From assembly GCA_001465015.1 (NCBI GenBank), contig LNEO01000277.1, positions 62,001-126,000 on the forward strand: a DNA stretch of 64,000 bases. Direction: 5' to 3'. Positions 59,723-64,000 of the stretch are shown here, in pieces (the stretch's first letter is position 1; each line of letters begins with the position of its first letter). The DNA is from Deltaproteobacteria bacterium Ga0077539. Its GTDB lineage: Bacteria > Myxococcota_A > Polyangia > Polyangiales > Ga0077539. A program made the position numbers and the translations under genes. The notes under the pieces are model-generated. The model saw only the letters and a program-made list of their open reading frames with translations. It ran no database searches and was not told the origin of the DNA.

Positions 59723-60784
59723 ATGAATCGCCAACGACTCGTCGTGCTGTCCGCAGCGCTCTCGCTCTCGTCGATCGTGCTCCTCGCGGGGGACGCAGAG
59801 GCTCAGCGCCGCCGTCGCAATCGGCGTCGCACCGACACCGGACAGCAATCGAGCGGCACGGACTCGGGCGCTTCGACCGCCAGCGGCTCGGGGGCGACCA
59901 ACAGCAGCGGAAACACGCAGTCGAGCAGCTCCGATGGTTGGGGCTCGAGCAATGCTGGCGCCCAGGCGGGCGGCACAACCCCGGCGAGCGACCCGAACGC
60001 AGCGGCCGCGAGCGACCCGAACGCAGCGGCCGCGAGCGACGCGCCCCCGGTTCAGGCGTGGCGACCTGCGGCCATCGACGCCAGCCTCGGGGCGCGCTGG
60101 TACGGCAGGTTCTTCTCGTACAATCAGGACGTGTTCGGCGAGCTGCGCGGGTACGACCTGTCCGCGGCTCCATCGCTCAACGCCTCGGTCGAATGGTACC
60201 CGGGAGCGCACTTCTCGGGCGGCGTCGCGTCGTGGTTCGGGATCGTGGCGCAGGGCGCGTTTGTTCCCGGCGTTTCCTCGCGGGATTCGCGGGCGATGAC
60301 CTACGGCACGACCGCGTTTGCGTTCGACGTCGGGCTTCGATTTCGTGTGCCGATCGGGCTGCACGACCTCGGGCTGCACGTGACGTACGGTCAGCAGCAT
60401 TTCACCGTCGAAAATAACGGCGGCGGCGGGCCTGCGACGCAGGACCCCGGCGTTCCGGGCGTGCAGTATCAGAGCGTTCGCATCGGGGCGTCCGTTCGCA
60501 TCGCCGCCGGCGAGCGCGTCGGAATCCTGCTCGGCGCCTCGGGAATGCCCCTGCTCGCTGCAGGAGACATCGGCCGCAACTACTTTGTGCGGGCGACGGC
60601 TGCGGGCGTCGAGGCGTCGATCGGCGTGGCGATCGGGCTCGTCGCGGGGCTCGAGCTGCGCGTCCTCGCCGACGCGCGTCGGTACTTCTTCGCGATGAAC
60701 CCGATGATCGGCGATCGATGGGTCGCTGGCGGCGCGCTCGATCATCACTTGAGCGCCGGCGCCGCGATCGCGTATCGCAGGTAG
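59723..60784 (+). CDS. outer-membrane beta-barrel-like protein
   Basis: Exported protein of 353 residues from the ATG at 59723 (a GTG at 59720 is possible). The signal peptide LVVLSAALSLSSIVLLAGDA precedes a basic RRRRNRRR cluster and a long Ser/Gly/Thr-rich linker with a 24-bp tandem repeat coding for ASDPNAAA. From about 115 the sequence is a run of amphipathic strands (AIDASLGARWYGRFFSYNQD; LGLHVTYGQQHFTVEN), ending SAGAAIAYRR. The barrel fold is inferred from strand alternation. The function is unknown. It converges with the rhodanese gene, with 2 bp between stops. Confidence 0.78.
   Translation: MNRQRLVVLSAALSLSSIVLLAGDAEAQRRRRNRRRTDTGQQSSGTDSGASTASGSGATNSSGNTQSSSSDGWGSSNAGAQAGGTTPASDPNAAAASDPNAAAASDAPPVQAWRPAAIDASLGARWYGRFFSYNQDVFGELRGYDLSAAPSLNASVEWYPGAHFSGGVASWFGIVAQGAFVPGVSSRDSRAMTYGTTAFAFDVGLRFRVPIGLHDLGLHVTYGQQHFTVENNGGGGPATQDPGVPGVQYQSVRIGASVRIAAGERVGILLGASGMPLLAAGDIGRNYFVRATAAGVEASIGVAIGLVAGLELRVLADARRYFFAMNPMIGDRWVAGGALDHHLSAGAAIAYRR
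59984..60040. repeat. 24-bp coding tandem repeat
   Basis: Two exact copies of a 24-bp unit starting GCGAGCGACCCGAACGCAGC (59984-60007 and 60008-60031) and a partial third (60032-60040), in the linker of the outer-membrane protein. Confidence 0.85.
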
Positions 60785-60786
60785 AG

Positions 60787-61218
60787 CTACTTCTTGCTTC
60801 GCAGCGCGGCGTAGCTGCGCTCGGCGTCGGGACCGAACGCGGTCGGAAGTCCTTCGGCCTGCCAGCCCTTGTCCACGACGCGGCCGAATGGGTCCCGCGC
60901 GCCGCCCCATCCAGCGCGCTGCTCGACGACCTTGGTGAACCCGCTGTTGATGAGCAGCGCCGCGGCTCGTTGGCTGCGATTGCCGGACTGGCAGCCGAGG
61001 ACGATCGCGGCATCCTTGGCGAAGCTCGCCTCCATCACGGCCACGAATTCATCGTTGGGCGTCATCCCGCCCGGCCCAGCGTTGGCCACCGGAACGTTGT
61101 ACGCCCCCGCAGGCCTGCCCCCTTCGAACTCGCCCACCGTGCGGACGTCCACGTACGCGTAGCCGTCGCGATCCATCAGCTCGTGCGCCTCTCGGGCGCT
61201 GATTCGCTTCACCGTCAT
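60787..61218 (-). CDS. rhodanese-domain protein
   Basis: Single-domain rhodanese of 143 residues from the ATG at 61216-61218. The persulfide loop is VLGCQSGNRS with C76, preceded by AYVDVRTVGEFEGGRPAGAY, the usual rhodanese strand and cleft motif. The C-terminal GWQAEGLP is typical of single-domain sulfurtransferases. It may carry sulfur for cofactor or tRNA modification. An ATG 15 bp further upstream (61231-61233) is also possible. Confidence 0.92.
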   Translation of the reverse strand: MTVKRISAREAHELMDRDGYAYVDVRTVGEFEGGRPAGAYNVPVANAGPGGMTPNDEFVAVMEASFAKDAAIVLGCQSGNRSQRAAALLINSGFTKVVEQRAGWGGARDPFGRVVDKGWQAEGLPTAFGPDAERSYAALRSKK

Positions 61219-61293
61219 CGTGGCCGAGTGCATAGCAAACTCTGGCCGCCCGCGCCCTTGCCAACGACCGCGCGAAGGCTCACCACGGCCTCG

Positions 61294-62097
61294 ATGAACT
61301 CCGCGATGCTCGAGTTTCATGATGCTCCGCCGTGGCTCCGAGCGCGCACGCTGTGGCTCGCGCGCGCGGGCTCGCACGCGTACGGGACCTCGACTCCGAC
61401 CAGCGACGTCGATCTCCGCGGTATTTGCGCGGCGCCGCGCGGCTACGTGCTCGGCTTCGCCCAGGGGTTCGAGCAGTTTCAGTGCCCCGAGCCAGACGTG
61501 CTCGTGATCGAGCTGCGACGGTTCTTCTCGCTCGCCGCGGACGCGCAGGCGTGGGCGCTCGAGATGCTCTTCGTCGATCCCGAAGACGTCCTCTTTCGCG
61601 CGCCGCTCGTCGAGCCCTTGATCGAGGCGCGGGCGCTGTTTCTGTCGCGCAAAGCCAGGCACACGTTTTCAGGATACGCCATGGCGCAGCTCAAGCGTCT
61701 GCGCGCGCATCGACGGTACATCGTCTCTCCGCCGGCCGAAGGTGACCCCGATCGGGGCGGCTACGAGCAGTGGTCCAAGAAGCGAAATCCCAAGCGAAAA
61801 GCGCTCGAAGACCGCTTCGGCTACGACACCAAGTTCGGCATGCACGTCGTGCGGCTCATGCGCATGGCGCGCGAGGTGCTCGAGTCGCAGACAGTGATCG
61901 TGAAGCGACCCGACGCCGAAGAGCTGCGCGCGATCCGCGACGGAGCGTGGAGCTTCGAGCAGCTCGAGCAGTGGGCTATTGATCGCGACGCCGAGCTCGA
62001 CGCGATCGAAGCGGCTTCACCGCTGCCCAAGGTCCCCGACCGCGCTCGGCTCGATGTGCTGTGCTGCGAGCTCGTGGAGAAGAGCTTCAGCCTCTGA
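61294..62097 (+). CDS. nucleotidyltransferase-fold protein
   Basis: Protein of 267 residues from the ATG at 61294. The polymerase-beta type nucleotidyltransferase motif is ARAGSHAYGTSTPTSDVDLR, with GS at 26-27 and the metal-binding D38 and D40. The remainder has helices with RHTFSGYAMAQLKRLRAHRR and KFGMHVVRLMRMAREVL, as in the YcgL-type family often called predicted nucleotidyltransferase. The substrate is unknown (possibly RNA or protein AMPylation). It is divergent from the rhodanese gene with a 75-bp gap. Confidence 0.85.
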   Translation: MNSAMLEFHDAPPWLRARTLWLARAGSHAYGTSTPTSDVDLRGICAAPRGYVLGFAQGFEQFQCPEPDVLVIELRRFFSLAADAQAWALEMLFVDPEDVLFRAPLVEPLIEARALFLSRKARHTFSGYAMAQLKRLRAHRRYIVSPPAEGDPDRGGYEQWSKKRNPKRKALEDRFGYDTKFGMHVVRLMRMAREVLESQTVIVKRPDAEELRAIRDGAWSFEQLEQWAIDRDAELDAIEAASPLPKVPDRARLDVLCCELVEKSFSL

Positions 62098-62109
62098 CCG
62101 TCGTTGCGC

Positions 62110-64000
62110 TCACGGCGTCGCGGCGGGGGCCGCGGCTTGTCCCGCGCTGCGCGACGCTTTGATCATGTTCATCAGCGGCCCGCCGAACTGGTAGAGCGCG
62201 ATCGCGACGATCAGCGCGATGATCCCTGCCCAGTGCTTGCCCTGAAGCCCCTCGGGCTCGGCCTCGTCGAGGCCCTCGTTCTTGCGGCGCTCGACGAGCT
62301 CGGCCACCGAGTCGATCAGCTCGGCGCTGCTGCCCTTCGGGCGCGACGGCTTGCGGGTAAACAAGTGGCCGAGGTGCTTTCCGAGTAGGATGCGCTCGTT
62401 GAGCGCCCAGCCCTGGCCCTCGAGCACGATCGCGATGTCTCGCTTGCGGAGCTTGAGCCACGCGAACAGCGCGCTCGGCAGGGACACGACCGCGAACAGG
62501 CCGATCACCGCGCCGACGAGCTCGACGGGCGACATCTTGCTCACTGCGGCGAAGAGCGACGTAAACGCGCCGACGATCATGCCGACGCCCAGGCCGAGCG
62601 CGGCGACCGTTCCTGCGAGGGCGCCGCCCGACTGCGGAGCGGCTGCGGGAGCGGCCGCTGGGGCTGCGGGAGTCGCGGGAGCCGCAGGGCGTGCAGCAGC
62701 GGCAGCGGCAGCGGCGGACCCTGCGGTGGCCCCCGACGTGGTCGCGGTCTGCGCGCGCTCGTACGACGCGCTGAGCTGCTTCTCGAGCGCCTTGTCGCCC
62801 TCGCCGACGAAGCCCTCGATCTTCGACGAGATGAATCGGCCGATCTTCTGGTAGGGCATGACCATCGCCTCCCAGAGCGAGACGGGCTGACGGATCACTT
62901 GCAAGACCGTGGCGTCGAACTCGTTGCCGTCGAGGTCCTTGAAGACGCCGCGCTTTCCGACCTCGATGCCCTCGGACGTTCCCGCGGTAACGGGGACGGC
63001 GACCTCGAACGGCTCCTTGCCGGCCTTGGACGCGTCGACCTTCACGTACATCGTGAACATCGTGCCCTTCTCGCTGAGCGCCGAGTGCACCCCGCGGTCC
63101 GGAACGAGCACGCTGAACGTGAACAATCGCCCCGAGAGCACGAGGTTGCCCCGCTCGAACAGGGCGTTGCGCGAGGGGTCGTAGAGGTCGGGCATCGCGA
63201 TGAAGTTGTTGGCGAGCGCCATGAGCCAACGCTGATAGAGCACGAGCTTCTCGACGTCCGCCATCGCGTCGATCATCGGCTTGCGATCGAGGTCCTTGGC
63301 GCACTCTTTCTCGATCGACGCGAGGTCCTCTTCGGTGATGCGCTCGAGCTGATCGCCGAGGCCGATGGCCTTGTCCGCGGCGGCCGCGGTCTTCCACGCG
63401 TCGATCGCCTCGCTCTTGGCGACGAGCTCGCGCCACTGGCCCTCGCTCATCACCGAACCCGCTGAAAAAGCAGGCTCGAACGCGTCTTTGCGCAGCGCCT
63501 CGAGCGCCTCGAAGTCCTTGCCGCGATAGACCTTGGACCAGGTGAGGCTTCCGTCCGCGGACGGCGGGGCGATCGGCGTCGCGGTGAGCGCGGCGACGAG
63601 CTTGTCCGCGCTGCCGGCGATGCCTTCGAGCGTGGGCTTGAGCGCGCCCGAAGCGTCCGCCTGCGTGGCGACCAGGCGACACTGCAAGAAGTACTCGTCG
63701 ACGCGAGGCTTGACCGCGAGCACCGCGGCCGCGCGTGACTCCGAAGCGTCACCCCAGCTGTAGGCGTCCTTCTTCTTGGCGAGGTGCTCGCGCGCCTTGG
63801 TCCGCGCTTCGCGAAAGTGCGCGACCATCGCCTGCGTGACGCCGGGCTTTTCGGCGCGGTTCTTCTGCTCGTCCGAGAGGGACATCACGGCTTTGGCCGC
63901 GGCGCCGAGCGACTCGGAGAACTTCTCGGGCGCGATGATCCCGTCGCCGTTGAAGTGCGAGGCGCGCAGCGACGCGGCGCTCTCGCGGATCTGCGCGAGA
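62110..64000 (-). CDS. large membrane protein, cut by the window edge
   Basis: At least 630 residues; the start lies beyond 64000, since the frame remains open to the edge and reads on upstream of the GTG at 63886. The cut end reads SHFNGDGIIAPEKFSESLGA, a possible EF-hand-like loop. The central part to about 430 is helical and beta-rich (ELVAKSEAIDAWKTAAAADK). A long Ala/Pro linker precedes hydrophobic segments (ALAGTVAALGLGVGMIVGAF; LVGAVIGLFAVVSLPSALFA; WAGIIALIVAIALYQFGG). I recognise no family. It converges with the nucleotidyltransferase gene. Confidence 0.78.
   Translation of the reverse strand, partial: LAQIRESAASLRASHFNGDGIIAPEKFSESLGAAAKAVMSLSDEQKNRAEKPGVTQAMVAHFREARTKAREHLAKKKDAYSWGDASESRAAAVLAVKPRVDEYFLQCRLVATQADASGALKPTLEGIAGSADKLVAALTATPIAPPSADGSLTWSKVYRGKDFEALEALRKDAFEPAFSAGSVMSEGQWRELVAKSEAIDAWKTAAAADKAIGLGDQLERITEEDLASIEKECAKDLDRKPMIDAMADVEKLVLYQRWLMALANNFIAMPDLYDPSRNALFERGNLVLSGRLFTFSVLVPDRGVHSALSEKGTMFTMYVKVDASKAGKEPFEVAVPVTAGTSEGIEVGKRGVFKDLDGNEFDATVLQVIRQPVSLWEAMVMPYQKIGRFISSKIEGFVGEGDKALEKQLSASYERAQTATTSGATAGSAAAAAAAARPAAPATPAAPAAAPAAAPQSGGALAGTVAALGLGVGMIVGAFTSLFAAVSKMSPVELVGAVIGLFAVVSLPSALFAWLKLRKRDIAIVLEGQGWALNERILLGKHLGHLFTRKPSRPKGSSAELIDSVAELVERRKNEGLDEAEPEGLQGKHWAGIIALIVAIALYQFGGPLMNMIKASRSAGQAAAPAATP

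Noticed and set aside
63886-63888. GTG as the start of the right-edge gene
   Set aside because: The frame stays open upstream to the window end with good coding composition, including an EF-hand-like segment.

Overview
The window is high-GC chromosomal DNA from a Gram-negative bacterium. The gene content points to a myxobacterium of the Polyangia/Sandaracinus type; this is inferred from gene style, not from a marker gene. The main signs are: many secreted lipoproteins with acidic DTGV or Asp/Ala/Gly linkers; Cys-rich CNDGNACT-like segments; a MYXO-CTERM-like C-terminus on a giant FG-GAP protein; DUF4388/DnaJ-like and cyclic-nucleotide-binding signalling proteins; and an abundance of GTG/TTG starts. 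There is no rRNA, no recognisable tRNA, no CRISPR array, no transposase and no phage gene. Both edges cut through genes: an SDR oxidoreductase on the left and a large membrane protein on the right.

Layout. 1-5068: an SDR fragment, a small lipoprotein behind adenosine deaminase, a divergent phosphofructokinase and a beta-propeller lipoprotein. 5203-12454: a PhnD-PhnE fusion, divergent from a tight three-gene operon (SbcD-like nuclease, SbcC-like ATPase without zinc hook, membrane protein with GIDE-like features). 12455-14484: a repeat-rich spacer, a lone 2OG-Fe(II) dioxygenase and another repeat-rich spacer. 14485-17864: a coupled operon of calcium-binding-repeat lipoprotein, rhomboid protease and apolipoprotein N-acyltransferase homologue. 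18320-27046: a subtilisin-like lipoprotein, a LuxR-type regulator, a DUF4336 protein, a dispersed repeat, the FG-GAP/MYXO-CTERM protein and an L,D-transpeptidase with a golvesin-like tail.

27066-34743: a zinc-ribbon membrane protein with a Nudix protein, an unknown ATPase-like protein, a formyltransferase-like protein coupled to a Cys-motif protein, a 28-bp perfect palindrome, a class II photolyase and MgtE. 34761-40170: three lipoproteins with low-complexity or Cys-rich regions, then a family 2 glycosyltransferase. 40183-44103: an epimerase, a frameshifted acyltransferase, a methyltransferase and an AlkZ-like protein. 44167-50328: a FAM20/HipA-like secreted kinase candidate divergent from a phosphodiester glycosidase, then a copper cluster (small exported protein, TolC-type channel, multicopper oxidase) divergent from a cupredoxin across three 9-bp iterons. 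50300-56850: a branched-chain-type binding protein, a membrane protein and three co-directional genes that look like regulation or cell-surface signalling. 57028-64000: a DUF362 protein, YbeY, an HU-like protein with a leader hairpin and a clear terminator, an outer-membrane protein, rhodanese, a nucleotidyltransferase and the cut membrane protein.

The most coherent units are the lipoprotein-rhomboid-Lnt operon (maturation of surface proteins), the SbcD/SbcC-like operon with its membrane partner (DNA ends or stress), and the copper cluster (periplasmic oxidation, binding and export). Much of the rest is cell-envelope decoration typical of predatory or social myxobacteria. All family assignments come from reading motifs by eye; no database search was run.
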